From Lepturacanthus savala (taxonomy: Eukaryota > Chordata > Actinopteri > Scombriformes > Trichiuridae), in contig CM060476.1 in NCBI GenBank assembly GCA_030544235.1, positions 25,446,233 to 25,510,232 of the forward strand: DNA of 64,000 bases. Reading direction: 5' to 3'. The translations under genes and the position numbers were made by a program. Below, piece after piece: positions 10,001 through 21,787 of this stretch. Positions within the stretch are counted from its first letter, which is position 1, and each line of letters opens with the position of its first letter. Below the pieces are notes generated by a model. That model ran no database searches, was not told the DNA's origin, and saw only the letters and a program-made list of their open reading frames with translations.

Positions 10001-13000
10001 CCTGGTCTGAGAGAAATTGCTAAAGCTCAGTACTGGAGGGATTGGTGAAATTATGATCTTCATGCTTCAGCTATATACCAGGAATATGGGAAATGGGGCT
10101 AGATTTTCAAAATTTTCAACTTTCAAAATATGATCCCTTTATTAACTTAGCAATAGCATCTTAGGATCTGTTTAAGCTCTATGTGTAAGCAGAGAGTATG
10201 TGCAACATTCATGCTAGTAGTAAAGTAGGTGCACATTGATGGGAGTATAGCACTTAGACTTTGTTATGAACCTCCACCAAGCTACGCAGTTGCAAGATAT
10301 CACCAGCAGGTGGCTCTGAATGATGCCACCTGTTTGAAGATCCATTCATATATAGAAACCAGGATTTCTTCCTGATCATCATCATTTAATGGTACCATTC
10401 CCAACATTTGCTGAATGTTCGATGTAAATCCCAATTTTTTGAGTTATCTTGCTGACAGACAGATGAACAGAAAGATAGACAGGCAGGCAGACAGATAAAC
10501 AGACAGAGACATACAGACGGACAGACAGTGGTGAAAACATAACCTCCTTGGTGGAGGTAATAATTAGTAGTACTCTCAATTGCAGCTCTCTGTGATAACA
10601 GTTATAAAAAGCTTGCTGGATTCAGTGTTCTACTGGAAACTTGTTTCTAGAAGTTGCTATAACATGTCTCTTCTCTCTGGTAGTCATGAAGGGTTGTAGT
10701 GAATGAAGTGAAAATGTAAAAGCATTTATATACATACTTTGCCGTGAAGGCTGATGTCAGCAGCTGACTCATGCTTTGTTCTATGAAATGTTACTTCAGA
10801 TAATGACATACAGTATACTGGTGAAAATGTAGTATGGATACAATCAATCAGTGGTAATGTAACAGGTGTGTTTTGTACAGACTGCTAGTAGCAACACAGC
10901 ATTGAAATTCTCAGTTTTACCTGAGCATTCATTTAAAAAAAATACAAAATTAAAATTATATAATAAAAACATACATTTAGAATAATAATAATACAATATG
11001 AATAATATCATTTGTTTTATCATTTTCATTTTATCATTATCATTTTTCATGGTCCTCTCTGTGTTCTCCTCCCTTCCCCTCTTACTCCTTCTCTTTATCC
11101 CCCTGCATAATCTTCTTTTTCTCCAGTACCTTGCTGTGCAGTCTGGCAGAGTGGGCCAGTCCACTCTGAAGTGCAAGTACATGTGAATCCGTTAATGGCA
11201 TCGGTGCAGGTTCCTCCATTCTGACAGGGGTTGCTCAAGCATTCATTAATATTCTGGTCACAGTTTACTCCCTGCCAGCCAGAGTGGCAGTTACAGGTGT
11301 AGCCAGGAGTTGTGGTGGTCGCCTGTGATAACATCCATACACTAATCATTCCATCTGCATTTCAGCCATTTGTTGTTTACTTTTGTTGAGAATAGCATTA
11401 ACACAAAAACAGGGCAGGATTTATGAAGAATTCAAAGACTGAGTCAGGCTACAAAAACAGCAATGGACAGATGTAATATGACAGATGTTAATTATTTAAT
11501 GTTCGCCAAGTCGACAACTGATAAATACTAATAAGGTAACATGAAATTGTCTTTGTCATCATTTTCCAATCAGCATCACGTCATGTCTGAGCTGGCATAC
11601 AGCACAGAGTCTAACATACTTACTCACCACACACTCTCCATTGACACAGGGATTGTTGGTCTGGCAGATGTTGCTGGTCTGGGTGCAGCCATTTGGACCA
11701 TAACCATTACCTATGTACCCTGGAGGGCAGGTACATATAGGGATGCTGGAGCCTGGTTTTATTAAAGAGATCACATGGTCAATTCCCATATTACACATAT
11801 CATTCCTATATTACTATAAATAAGGGCCACATAGATGCAAATATGTTTTAGCTATAATCTGCTATGGTGCATCAAATGGTGATATTTATGTTTGATGGTG
11901 TACATGCTCCCTTTTGAATTAAATTCATTTAAATAAATGAGGAAAAAACAAAACATGGCTGGCGGTTGTTTTCTTACATTAGGCTAATTGCTCTTGATGT
12001 AGCTACACCTTAACAATGTAATTAGTTAGTGTTTGGTTTTGGTTTTGCAACATTAGCTAAATTAAACTATATACAATGCAATGTGTCCATGAACATTGTG
12101 ACACTAATGGAATGTGACTTTACATAGTAATGTTAACTCGTTAAGAATTTGTTTTCCCTTTAAACATAGATGAGCCTAGCACATAGCATATCTTAGTAAA
12201 GTTGAGGTTCTGCATGCTACCAATCTTGCTCAACTGTTCACAGAGCAGTTGAAGCACAATTGATGTACAGTGTGAAAAGATGTAGGAAGAATCAATAGTC
12301 ACATTAGAATTTCCAGATTCTATTTCAGTAATAAGAAGACTATGTAAATATCATGTTCAATGAAACTGACAATTTTAACTGTAGTAAGTAAAACAAATCC
12401 AGCCTTGGAATAGTACTGTATGTTGTGTAGCTCACTTCATAAGTTCCTAACAAAGGCAGTTTTCTGAAAAAAGAATATCTAATGCTGTTTTATATTTAAA
12501 GTCCCTCTCCATTCAAAAATATTTTTCTTATTGTTTCTTCATTTGGATGTTTAAGTTTCACTGATGTTGAGCTAATGATGTATGTGCAGAGTTTGACACT
12601 AGAAGATCTGACATCACAAAGTGGAGGTTCATTCAAAATCCAATTTAAAGTAGCAGATGAAAAAAGTAGTTTGGAAGCCAATTCATATCCAATATTCAAC
12701 TTACAGTGTGATGTGCAAACCTGAAGTCTCCAGTGCACCGACACACTGACAATTGTCTATAGGAGATATCTTGTATCTAGCATTTGAAACTTTTAAAATT
12801 AAAAATATTTTCATATTTAGAAATTCTGAAAATTTGAGAGAGAGGATTTCATCAATCTAAATCAACTTCTTTGTGAAAAGATATATCAGACATGTTGTCA
12901 TTTAAAGTGGAGTATTTTATACGTATACTAAATCATATGTAGATGGGTTATTTAAAATGACACTACTGTTCAATAGTTTGGGGTCACCCAGACAATTCTG

Positions 13001-16000
13001 TGTTTTCCATTAAAACTCATACTTTTATTTACCATCATGAGTTGTAAAATAAATATAAAATATAGTCAAGACATTAACAAGAATAAAAAAATAATGATTT
13101 CTATTTGAAATAATGTTTTTTCCTTCAAACAAAGGAAGGTCAGTTTTCTAGCTTCTCTAAGCAGCTAAACTGTTTTCAGCATGATTGCACAAGGGTTTTG
13201 TAATCATCCATTAGCTTTCTGATGCAATGAGCAAACATATTGTACCATCAGGACAGCTGATATTTGCTGGAAATGGGCCGCAATACACCTTTGTAGATGT
13301 TGCACCAAAATGTAGACATTTGCAGCTAGAATAGTCATTTACCACATTAGTCACATCAGTCATTTTCCCGCTTATTCTTCATTAGGGTCACATGGTCTGC
13401 TGGAGCCAATCCCAGCACATTACAAGTAAGAGGCAGGGATACACCCCAGACTGTCACCAGCCTATCACACCACACACCATTCAGTCACACACTCACACCT
13501 ATGGGTAACTTAGAGTCACTTTTTAACATCAGCATATTTTTGGACTGTGGGAGGAAGCTGGAGGAAACCCACACAGACACAAAAAGAACATACAAACTCC
13601 AAACAGAAAGGTCTGACCTTCTTGCTATGAGGCAACAGTGCGACCCACTGCTCCACCATGTCACCCATACACAGCAATGTATAGAGTGTATTTAGAGTTT
13701 AAAGTTATCTTCACTGAAAAAAACAATGCTTTTCTTTCAAAAATAGGGAAATTTCTAAGTGACCCCAAACTTTTGAACAGTAGTGTACATATTTTCCTTC
13801 TGTCATATCTTGGTTAAGTATTTGATTTTTTCCCTCATGTTTCATGTCTGGTCTTCCTGTTTTATTTTGCAGCATTCACCTGTGTCTCTGTTCTAGCTTC
13901 TTGTCTGCCCTGCCCCCTCCTCGTCTGTGTGCATTTGACCCCTGGTGATGTCTCCAGCACCTGTGTCTAATCACTCCCAATCAGTCCTCTATATATTCCC
14001 CTTTGTGTCTTGTTGCAAGTTCATTGTTCTTTATAGACCATGCACCAGCTCCTTTATCATAGTCAAAACATTCTGTTGAACTTCTTTTCAGAGGCGACAC
14101 AGTGGGGCAGGTTGTCTCACAGCAAGAAGGTCACAGGTTCAAGACCTCCTTGGTCCTTTCTGGGACCTTTCTGGGTAGAGTTTCATGTTCTCTCTATGTC
14201 TGGTGGGTTTTCTCCAGGTTCTCCAGCTTCCTCCCACAGTCCAAACACATGCTGAGGTTAATTGGAGACTCTAAATTGCCCATAGGTGTGAGTGTGTGAG
14301 TGAATGGTGTGGGTGCCCATTCACTCACAACGTCTATGGTGTCTATCTGGTGTGTATCCCTGCCTCTCGCCTGTAATGTGCTGGGATTGGCTCCAGCAGA
14401 CCATGTGACCCTAATGAGGAATAAGCAGGTATAGAAGATGACTGACTGACAATGAAGTAGGAAATATTTACTCTAAAGTCCATTCTCAGCATGTCCAAGG
14501 AATATACAAATGAATCTGATAGACTCAGAGCAATATAAAATACAAAAAGGCAGAATAAAAGACACTTTTGACACATTACCACAGTAATACAATGCACATG
14601 TTGATTTTTACCTGGGCTGGAGGAGCAAGTAGCTAATGGGTAACAGCCTCCATTGTTGGAAGCACAGATATTCGTCTGGGTGCATATTCGCCCATCTCCC
14701 TCATAACCTGCAGAAATACAAGAGTTGTCTGTAAGTAGGCATAGGCACTTTATCAAAAGTAAACATCATGATGATGTCCACCCCAAATATCGCAATATAC
14801 AATAATGTGTGAGAGGGGGGCGTCAACATTATAATATTAATAGTTTTGTTGTATTTTATGTTTCAGTAATTTTCTCTGTAGCGTAATTTAAAAACAGTAT
14901 TTTGTGTTCACTTGTGTTGACTGACGAATATTTAAATTTGATTGGTCTGAAACATTTAAGTGTGACAAATATTGGAAAAAAAAGAAATCAGGAAGACTTT
15001 TTCACACACAAACACGTTTTCACACCACTGTACATACATCTCTGATGGCCATTAAGAGTTAACAAAACAATCACTTTTACATTCATTGCACTCATTTTTT
15101 ACCCTCATACCTGGAGGGCAGAGCCCACAGTGGAAGGAGCCCATGGTGTTCAGGCACTGCACCATAGGAGTGGTGGAGCAGCCTCCATTGTTAGTCAAAC
15201 ATTCATCCTCATCCTGACAGCTGTAGCCATTGCCTTGCCAACCTGGGAAATAGTAGACAAAATGATAACAACTTTCCACTTATTTTGGCCCACATTAAGC
15301 TATATAGACTACAATATTGATTTTTCTCACTGCAAATACAAGTACCAAACTATTAGCCAACTAATTATTAATCCGAGCACTGCATGACGCCGTAATCTGG
15401 AAAACTCTGGATTCAAATATAAATTTGAAGTTCAGGATCATAATTATTCATAACATGTATCTACTGCCATGATGTTATGCTATTGTGAATTCCTCCTCCA
15501 CTGAGCAGAAATCTATTCCACTCAGCACTTCATTTAAACTGATTCCCCTTATGAGTTGTGATTTTTAACTTTACCAGCTGGACATTGTCCACAGTAGAAA
15601 GATCCCTGGGTGTTGTAGCAGGGAACAGCAGGGTTGGTAGAACACGGCTTGTTGGGCAGGTTGCACTCATTAACATCAGCCACACAGGCTGGGTTCCCAG
15701 CTGGAGCCTCCCAGCCACTTTCACAAATACACTGGTATTTAGGCTGTTAATTGGAGAAATGCACATGCAGTGTGAACTATATATATCTACGGTAGAGCAG
15801 TATTGGGAAAAAACAAAAGTGGAATTTTAAGAAAATCATATTCTTTCCCTAATATTTCCAATTCAAATGGGACTTTTTGTAAGTTCAGACATCTTCCATT
15901 ATTAAGGCAGAGTGTCAATAGGTAATTTCACCAGCATCAGCAGTTGTGGGTAAAATAAGATTAAAACAATTATGTTTACAGTAGCATTTTTAAGTGGTCA

Positions 16001-19000
16001 AGAATTATCCATCCAGGTTGACAAATTAACTAATGAGTGTAAATTAACATAGTCTGTTGATTGAAAAAAATGTGACTATACTGATATTTCTTTTTTCTGT
16101 TCATAACCTTTAATTTATTAATCATTGTAAAAACACAAATAATATTTGACATTTTGTCTTTTTTATTAACAATGCAGATTATGCTGTATATGTATGTTAA
16201 TACCACTCCCGGTGTAGTCCTGTCTGCATCAATACATGTGCCGTGTACACAAAGGTCCTGTCCTCCATTTCTGCAATCATTGTAACGCACAGTACACTGA
16301 GGCCCGGACCATTCTGGAGAACAGGTACAACTGCACAAAAACAGAAAGATCAGTCAAATCTTGTATGTTTAAGCATTCGTTTTTGCTCCATAAATAAGTT
16401 TATGTTTAATTAAATTGGGAAAAGGAGTTAAATTACCCTTTGAAATCCTTAAAATTATATCTCTTTCTCCCTCATTGTAAAATCAATAATCTATGATTGT
16501 ACAAATATTGTTATTTTTAAAAGTTTAACTGTTAGACATAAGATAGTCACTGAAAAGACCAGCCTTTGTGCACTGCAGATGTAAAACAAAGCATACACAT
16601 TATGAACAGTGTGAGAGAGGGGGACTTTAAGACCTACGTGAATGATCCAGGGGTATTGACACATGTTGCACCATTCTGACACCCCTGAACTGTTCCTGAA
16701 TAAATCTGACATTCATTCACATCTGTTGCACAATTAGGTCCCTGAAACATACAAAATAAGAGAAAAAATAGTATAAGTCAAGTATGTCAAGTATGTCAGC
16801 ATGTCAAGTATTTACCTTGGATGATATTTGTCTGTATGTTACTTATTTTTTGGGGGGTAAAATAATTCTATGACTGAAGGTAAACCTTTTTGGCAGTATG
16901 CCACTAAAGTTTAATGTCAGTTAAATTAATTGAGTCTGAGGTGGGTCCTATATGATTCATAATTTTAAGACCCTATGTTTTAAGTATATACTGTATAGTT
17001 AATAGTTAATAATATAATATAAAAGTATAAAACTCACAGCCCAGTTGCTGTGGCATACACAATGATATGAGTTTAAAAGATTCAGACATGTTCCTCCATT
17101 CTGGCAGGGATTACTGCTGCAAGACACCTTCTGAACTGTCTGGAGGAGAAAAGAGGAAAGTTAAACATAGATGGGTTCCATGGATCCATTTCATGCCATT
17201 ACAAAGGAATAGTTTCCAAATATCTTACCAATTCAAGTGTAGTGACTTTACTCTCAAGTGTTGACACCTGAAAACAGAAATAACGTAATATTATGGATAT
17301 GTATAGTGCATTCACAATATTAGGGAAAGTATATTTTAACAGATTAATTCTCAGCAGTTTTTCCTACCCTAGTATCCAGCTGATTCAGTTTGTTGCTGAC
17401 TTCAGGGTTAATTCCACCTCCTTGAGTCTTAATGTCATCAATGTCTTCTTTGTTGGTTTTGATCTGAAATCACACAGGTTATGTCTGCTAAGCTATGAGG
17501 AACATTTAGCTGTGGAAAGGAAGATTTCCTGTGGGCCTGTAGGCTACTAGGCTGGCTCACCTGTTCATGATCACCTCTGGTGAATAAAATACCCTGCTGT
17601 GAGGGGCTGTTTTTGGCAATTTATGACCACTTTTATATGTTGATAATAGTGTTAAAATGATAATTCAAGGGACAAAAATATGTGATTAATTTGTGATTAA
17701 TCACAAGTTACTATGACATTCATGTGTTTAATCACCATTAAATATTTTAATTGATTAACAGCACTAAGTGAAATAGTTTGGAGTACAGCAGCCTCCTAAG
17801 AAATATGATATAAAACCAACTCTGCCTCTTTTTATTTAAAAATATGAATATGTCATAAATGTTCTGTTGCTACATGTGGAAATTCACTGGAGGGAGAAAA
17901 GGGTGGTGGAGTGTTGTTAGTGTGGATAAAGACATGAGGAGAAACAAAGATTAGACATAAAACAGTATAAAGTGACATCATCATGATATAAGGCCACCAT
18001 ATCCATGGGTCAGATGTCTTCCTAACCCACACGTGGCCCTCAGCTACTTTACAATCATTCCTTGATTACTGGACATTGCTTGTAATTGTTATCATCACCT
18101 GTAAGTGACAGAGAATGGTTAAGCAGGGTCAGCATCTTATTTTCCTGCCTCTGACCACATGCATTTCATAATTATATTGATAACAGAAGTGCATACAGAG
18201 CTTTAGGGCTTTGTAAAATTTTATTGAAATATTGTGTGTGTGTGTGTGTGTGTGGGGGGGGTGGGGGGTGGGGGGTGGGGGGGTTGTCTAGCTGTACCAT
18301 TTTAACTTTGGATGAATGCAAAGACTGTATTGCACCTGGTTTCTGAACTTTGGTCCTGCTCAAACTGCTGCTTCCTCAAATGTTAATCATTCATATCATC
18401 ATATGAGAAGCAAGCTTTCAGCTGTAGAAAAGCTGATAAGAAGCTATAATTGAGCACTTACACAGCAAGGGGTACTTAGTGGCTTGTTTGGATAAACTAA
18501 TTGGTTTACAGGATTGTCTTGTTATATTATATGACAGGATGTTGGTGAGGTGCTGAGAGAGCAACCACAGTTTCATTATTTCAACAAATGAAGCACTTTG
18601 TACACCTACATTTGTTATTATTATTATTATATTGATTGTAGAAAAGGTAAAAGTGGAAACAAACAGATGTTCTCATATGGTTTATATAAAGTTATTCCTT
18701 ATAATTAAAGTCATGAGGAATTTCTTAGTTTTTAGTACAGTATATGTTTTCTAATTGTTGCAATAGTAAAGACATGAAGTAAAGGTCACAAAAATGACAT
18801 GCAGGAATTTTATGTCACACTGTCAATGTCTTTCTTCTTGCTTTTCATCATCAGTGTAGTTATTTATTATCCATGAAATGGAAGATATGTGTTTCATCTC
18901 ATGATTTATGAAGTAAGCACAATGTCTTTCATATTATAATATTACATCAAGTTGCACATCTTTTTAATTATGAAAAAAAATCTAAGCTTACCTGACTTAA

Positions 19001-19829
19001 AAGTTGGGTGAGGTCTTCATTACCCACTTTAACGTGGCCCGATGCTGACGTCTGGAAGTGGATGTCCTTATTGTCACCCGTTGTGAAGATGAGGTGACCA
19101 TTCTCTGACAGCATACGAGGCCTAACAACGTCAAATCAACAAAAGTTTATCAACAGATTTTGCACTGATAGATTATGTACAGAGAAATTATATTAAATAG
19201 GTGAATGGTAAATGTTTAAATTGAATAAATCTGATTCTATCAAAAGTTGCAAATTGATATTCAGAAAATTCCCCATTATTTCCCTGATGTGCTATGATTA
19301 GTCAGAGAATAAAAACATATGGGCAACAAACAGAACATATTTCATCTTTAAAGGCAACATTTTTTTTTGATACCATCAGATATTTGTAACTAGCACACAG
19401 TTAAAAGTAAATCAAAAGGCAACACTGAATAAGAAAAAGAATAACTGTGAAAAACATTTTTTTTAAAACAACGCTTTTGAGACAATTTAAAGAACAAAAG
19501 TTATAAAACACAAGGAAATCTAGAGTGATCTCACTCAAATATCAGGATTATAATTTTTTCTAAAATTATATAAATATAACACCTCAATGTAAATTGAAGT
19601 GGTTTTGTTTTACATATGAGTGAATGATTTCCAGTATGAGTAGTCATTTTAGACTAATCAGTGAACAGTGAGTCATCCTACTTTGATCATGACAAACCCC
19701 AACTCACTGGTCATTGCTAATGTCCCTCTCGATTCTTCTTTGTGCCTTGTCCTTTGTTTCTCCATGTAGTCCCAGCAGCAGGAAAATGAGTATGAAAAAC
19801 AGCCTGGAAGGCTGCAGTCTCCTAGCCAT
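6861..19829 (-). CDS. CUBN: Cubilin, 5' part (16 exons; 3' end outside window)
   Basis: Extracellular endocytic receptor. The family binds intrinsic factor-vitamin B12, albumin and other ligands with amnionless and megalin at the apical membrane of absorptive epithelia. Sixteen exons join in phase into 711 codons. They encode a signal peptide, the cubilin N-terminal segment, a short heptad/coiled region for trimerisation (about 85-130), eight EGF-like modules (about 135-476), CUB1 (480-596) and CUB2 (598-711). Order and junctions match vertebrate cubilin, which has 27 CUB domains and about 3600 residues, so about four fifths of the protein lies left of base 6861, beyond the hAT and gypsy insertions. 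Assembled by eye from splice sites, phases and family resemblance. No stop or frameshift is seen. Exon coordinates are given separately. Confidence 0.93.
7820..8001 (-). CDS. CUBN: CUBN exon 15: CUB2, first part
   Basis: Residues 598-657: CGGELTAPYG, SPGYPGNYPPSRDCYW, LEHHPDCNYDFLE. Phase 0 donor GTGAAA. Confidence 0.92.
8589..8823 (-). CDS. CUBN: CUBN exon 14: CUB1, second half
   Basis: Residues 519-596: ILSITFPFFNLESSINCNFD, FLQIHDGD, YCGHNNP, LYFWFRSDHSISGGGF. The conserved Glu and Asp of the CUB calcium site are present. Ends in phase 1 before GTAGGG. Confidence 0.93.
9437..9555 (-). CDS. CUBN: CUBN exon 13: CUB1, first half
   Basis: Residues 480-518: CGGYLTGPAGSF, SPGHEDYDHLVSCAWVIRVD. 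The CGG start and C-x-W-x-I pattern are CUB hallmarks. Phase 0 donor GTACGT. Confidence 0.92.
9667..10140. mobile_element. MITE-like element with inverted ends
   Basis: The left end AAAGGGATAGTTTGATATTTTG, followed by CTAGCTCCATTTCCCATATT, is mirrored by the inverted right end (AATATGGGAAATGGGGCTAG, then CAAAATATGATCCCTTT). No ORF. No clean target duplication seen, so the superfamily is not assigned. A similar end (TATCCCTTTAAA) occurs near 24798. Confidence 0.65.
10384..10562 (-). repeat. Dispersed repeat (ACCTCCACCAAGGAG family), copy 2, with GACA-rich run
   Basis: Inverted relative to 3918-4040: ATTACCTCCACCAAGGAGG, then ATGTTTTCACCACTG, a GACA/GATA-rich stretch (about 10453-10529), then AATGTTGGGAATGGTACCAT. 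Confidence 0.7.
11130..11322 (-). CDS. CUBN: CUBN exon 12: EGF-like 7/8
   Basis: Residues 415-478: YTCNCHSGWQGVNC, then NINECLSNPCQNGGTC and CTSEWTGPLC. The calcium-type EGF-8 closes the EGF block just before CUB1. Ends in phase 1. Confidence 0.93.
11628..11752 (-). CDS. CUBN: CUBN exon 11: EGF-like 6/7
   Basis: Residues 374-414: CTCPPGYIGNGYGPNGC, then NICQTNNPCVNGECV. Donor GTGAGTAAG, phase 0. Confidence 0.92.
12961..13785. mobile_element. Non-autonomous DNA transposon with inverted ends, SINE nested inside
   Basis: Ends CACTACTGTTCAATAGTTTG (left) and the complement of CAAACTTTTGAACAGTAGTG (right) form imperfect terminal inverted repeats of about 27 bp. No transposase. The minus-strand SINE at 13357-13672 is inserted within it. 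It may be Tc1/mariner- or hAT-derived. Confidence 0.65.
13357..13672 (-). mobile_element. tRNA-headed SINE, copy 1
   Basis: On the minus strand the head reads GTGACATGGTGGAGCAGTGG with a GCCTCATAGCAAGAAGGTC block. The tail holds GGGATTGGCTCCAGCAGACC and CATGTGACCCTAATGAAG. Same family as 14091-14451 and 21788-22068. Confidence 0.7.
13801..14037 (+). repeat. Possible chromovirus LTR fragment
   Basis: Starts TGTCAT like the LTR at 3165 and shares CTTCCTGTTTTATTTTG, then T/C-rich CACCTGTGTC blocks and CTCTATATATTCCCC. The 3' half with the polyadenylation signal is not seen, so it would be truncated. Confidence 0.4.
14091..14451 (+). mobile_element. tRNA-headed SINE, copy 2
   Basis: Head GAGGCGACACAGTGGGGCAG with CTCACAGCAAGAAGGTCAC and a B-box-like GGTTCAAGACC, which resembles a degraded tRNA promoter. 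The body runs to GGGATTGGCTCCAGCAGACC and ends in GACTGACTGA. Confidence 0.7.
14612..14707 (-). CDS. CUBN: CUBN exon 10: EGF-like 6
   Basis: Residues 342-372: YEGDGRICTQTNICASNNGG, then CYPLATCSSSPG. Phase 1 at both ends, with CTGCAG acceptor and GTAAAA donor. Confidence 0.92.
15111..15242 (-). CDS. CUBN: CUBN exon 9: EGF-like 5
   Basis: Residues 298-340: WQGNGYSCQDEDECLTNNGG, then TMGSFHCGLCPPG. Phase 1 at both ends, so it is a symmetric module exon. Confidence 0.92.
15575..15743 (-). CDS. CUBN: CUBN exon 8: end of EGF-like 3 and EGF-like 4
   Basis: Residues 241-296: PKYQCICESGWEAPAG, then DVNECNLPNKPC and QGSFYCGQCPAG. Ends in phase 1 before GTAAAG. Confidence 0.9.
16204..16330 (-). CDS. 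CUBN: CUBN exon 7: end of EGF-like 2 and EGF-like 3
   Basis: Residues 199-240: CTCSPEWSGPQC, then YNDCRNGGQDLCVHGTC. The donor GTATTA is weak, but phase 0 there joins correctly to exon 8 (PKYQC). Confidence 0.85.
16638..16741 (-). CDS. CUBN: CUBN exon 6: EGF-like 2, calcium-binding type
   Basis: Residues 164-197, starting GPNC, then DVNECQIYSG and CQNGATCVNTPGSF. The D-x-N-E motif suggests calcium binding. Ends in phase 2 before GTAGGT. Confidence 0.9.
17038..17139 (-). CDS. CUBN: CUBN exon 5: EGF-like 1
   Basis: Residues 130-163, containing CSSNPCQNGGTC and CVCHSNWA, the first EGF-like module. Phase 0 donor GTGAGT. Confidence 0.9.
17229..17267 (-). CDS. CUBN: CUBN exon 4: 39-bp microexon, coiled coil
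   Basis: Residues 117-129 (VSTLESKVTTLEL) with a Leu/Val heptad pattern. Acceptor TTTTCAG, donor GTAAGA, phase 0. Too short for ORF calling but in phase with both neighbours. Confidence 0.83.
17368..17463 (-). CDS. CUBN: CUBN exon 3: coiled-coil segment
   Basis: Residues 85-116 (IKTNKEDIDDIK to NKLNQLDTR), phase 0 at both ends, with CAG acceptor and GTAGGA donor. The charged heptad-like pattern fits the trimerisation region. Confidence 0.85.
18229..18285 (+). repeat. (GT)n followed by G-run repeat
   Basis: GTGTGT followed by four runs of six to eight G separated by single T's. This has G-quadruplex potential on the plus strand. It lies in CUBN intron 2, so the CUBN transcript would be C-rich here. 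Confidence 0.85.
18992..19121 (-). CDS. CUBN: CUBN exon 2: N-terminal conserved segment
   Basis: Residues 42-84, starting PRMLSENGHLIFTTG and ending EDLTQLLSQ|GTAAGC. This segment precedes the coiled coil and matches the cubilin N-terminus (PRM...GNL.F.T). Confidence 0.9.
19708..19829 (-). CDS. CUBN: CUBN exon 1: start codon, signal peptide, propeptide
   Basis: Starts with ATG at 19829 and reads MARRLQPSRLFFILIFLLLG, a basic n-region then a hydrophobic core, followed by HGETKDKAQRRIERD. The dibasic RR (31-32) sits where mammalian cubilin has a furin-type propeptide site. It ends CA|GTGAGT (phase 2), completing Gln41 with exon 2. Chosen because the junction gives SNDQ-PRML, matching the family. 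Confidence 0.85.
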
Positions 19830-20771
19830 AGAAAAGCAATGTGTTGCTTTCCACACACTTAACAATTGCACTTAGGTTTGATGCACTGTCACACTCTTAT
19901 GCCCACAGCCAAGACTTTGACCTGATGGTAAAAGTACATCTCAATTTACTAAAACGGTTAACTTTATTATCTGAGTGACTGTGTCCCTCACATGATTGTA
20001 GGAGATGAGTAACTATGTGTGAACTGCAGATGACTAGGAACTAAATTGATGCTCATTGCGGATTCCAAAATACCTTGTAAGTGATCCTTAAAAGGAATTA
20101 TAAGAATATGATGGACAAAAATGTATTTTACTTCATGTATTTTTACTTCATTTCATTTCTTCATTTTTACTTCATTAACTCAACATTGTTATCATCATCA
20201 TCATCATCATCATTACTGCAATGGTGACAGTGCAATATTCTTAAATAAAAACACATTACCATCAACACCATCAGCAGTTTTTACACTTATAGGATAATCC
20301 TAGTAATGTCGTGGCAAATATAACATTTTCTAAAGCAGGTTAAACAAACTCAAAGCCTCAGAGGGGATGAACCATGAGATAGGAAACTTAGAGCTTTCAG
20401 TCTCAGAACAACTGATTTGAATTAATTTACTTAACTCTGAATATGTTCACTCGCTGGCTATTTAGGCATGTGCATGGTGAATGATAAAGGTCTCATCATC
20501 AAGCTGGATCCTCCATTTGAATCCAGTGGACATAGAGATATCAGTGCGACTGTGTGTGGACTGCACATTTATATAAAAAAAATGATTTCGTTAACCAGAC
20601 ATACGTTGCCTTAATGATGATAAAGTGGTGAATAGGGCTGCAGCCTACATTACAATATAGATATATATTTTTGATTTAATCTGACTGGATAAACACAGGC
20701 GGCAGGAACTTCATAATAAAAATATTGTAGAAGAGAATAATTACCTAACTGGGTCAAATACAACACATTAC
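19830..20771. other. Intergenic, upstream of CUBN
   Basis: AT-rich sequence with a short (ATC)n run at about 20189-20215. The CUBN promoter should be at the left end, but I see no clear TATA box next to 19829. Confidence 0.5.
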
Positions 20772-21111
20772 TGAGGACAGAGTAAGATAGAGGAAGAAGA
20801 CATCAGGACGATCTCGGGGAGAAAGACTTTTGCTTTATTGATGTTTAACAGTCTCAGAACAAGCATGAAGATTCTCCAAAGCCACATAGGATGAGGTGTG
20901 GCTTTTATAGCCTCTAAGATATGTGTGTGTATTGCTTTCCTGTTTCTGATCAGTACATGACCAGTGGATTGTCAATGTGTTATCAGCCTTGATCAAAACA
21001 GGAAATCTGTTAGGAAAGATTGAAGATGTAGATTCTACTGTGTCTGGGTACTGTGAATACCATGGGCTGGACACACCATCTGAACAATGCAATGGTTTGG
21101 TAAGTGTTACA
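20772..21111 (-). repeat. Probable solo LTR
   Basis: On the minus strand it starts TGTAACACTTACC, has a TATA-like CTATAAAAG (plus-strand 20902-20910), an AATAAA signal about 65 bp later (plus-strand 20834-20839) and ends ...CCTCA. That promoter-to-polyA spacing is typical of LTRs. No flanking internal region, and no clean target duplication. The 85-codon frame within it (20835-21092) is probably not a protein. Confidence 0.5.
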
Positions 21112-21787
21112 AGTTAACCATCAATGCCAGAAAAAAGACATAAAGCTCACAATCTGATCCAGTAATAATATGTTTTGGTGATTTACATTTAAAAAGGGAC
21201 TGAGGTTAAAAAATGTGAATGTGAAGAAAATGTGAAATTTTTAGAAATCTATTTTTTATCTTGTTCAATTGAAGGATGAGGATGTGATTTTAATTTGACC
21301 AAATACATTTGGCCAACTAAATATGGCTAACCGAATTCTTATAAGAACATAAAAATCCAATGATTGGTAAATTTAAATAGATGTTTGGAAATGTTTGAAC
21401 AGGGATACAAGACAGTATCCATGGTTTAGACACAATGGGAGTGCCAAATAGAGAATTGATTACTGGTTAGCATCAAATTCAATTTCAAAACATGTCACTG
21501 GAACCAATATCTAAAATATCACTCACCTTATGAGTGATCACTGTATAATATCTATAAAACTAACTTACAGTACTAAAACTAACAAATCCAAAGGTTACTG
21601 GAAATTTAATAACAAATCAGGAATATTATAACGCTATTAAAAAATTATCTGTAATATTAAAGATACTAACATTTGTCACCTGTCCCATGATAGGCAGGCG
21701 ATGAATGACTGACTGACATTTCTTACCTCAGAGAAATGAGAATATTTGAGATTCTCCATAAGAATATCCAATAACCTTCAGTAAACA

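Larger units (their letters stand above)
7024..19707 (-). other. CUBN introns: content summary
   Basis: Introns without anything recognised: 7024-7819, 8002-8588, 8824-9436, 11323-11627, 14708-15110, 15744-16203, 16331-16637, 16742-17037, 17140-17228, 17268-17367 and 19122-19707. Introns with elements (listed separately): 9556-11129 (MITE, dispersed repeat), 11753-14611 (MITE with nested SINE, LTR piece, second SINE) and 17464-18991 (G-rich repeat). Confidence 0.7.
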
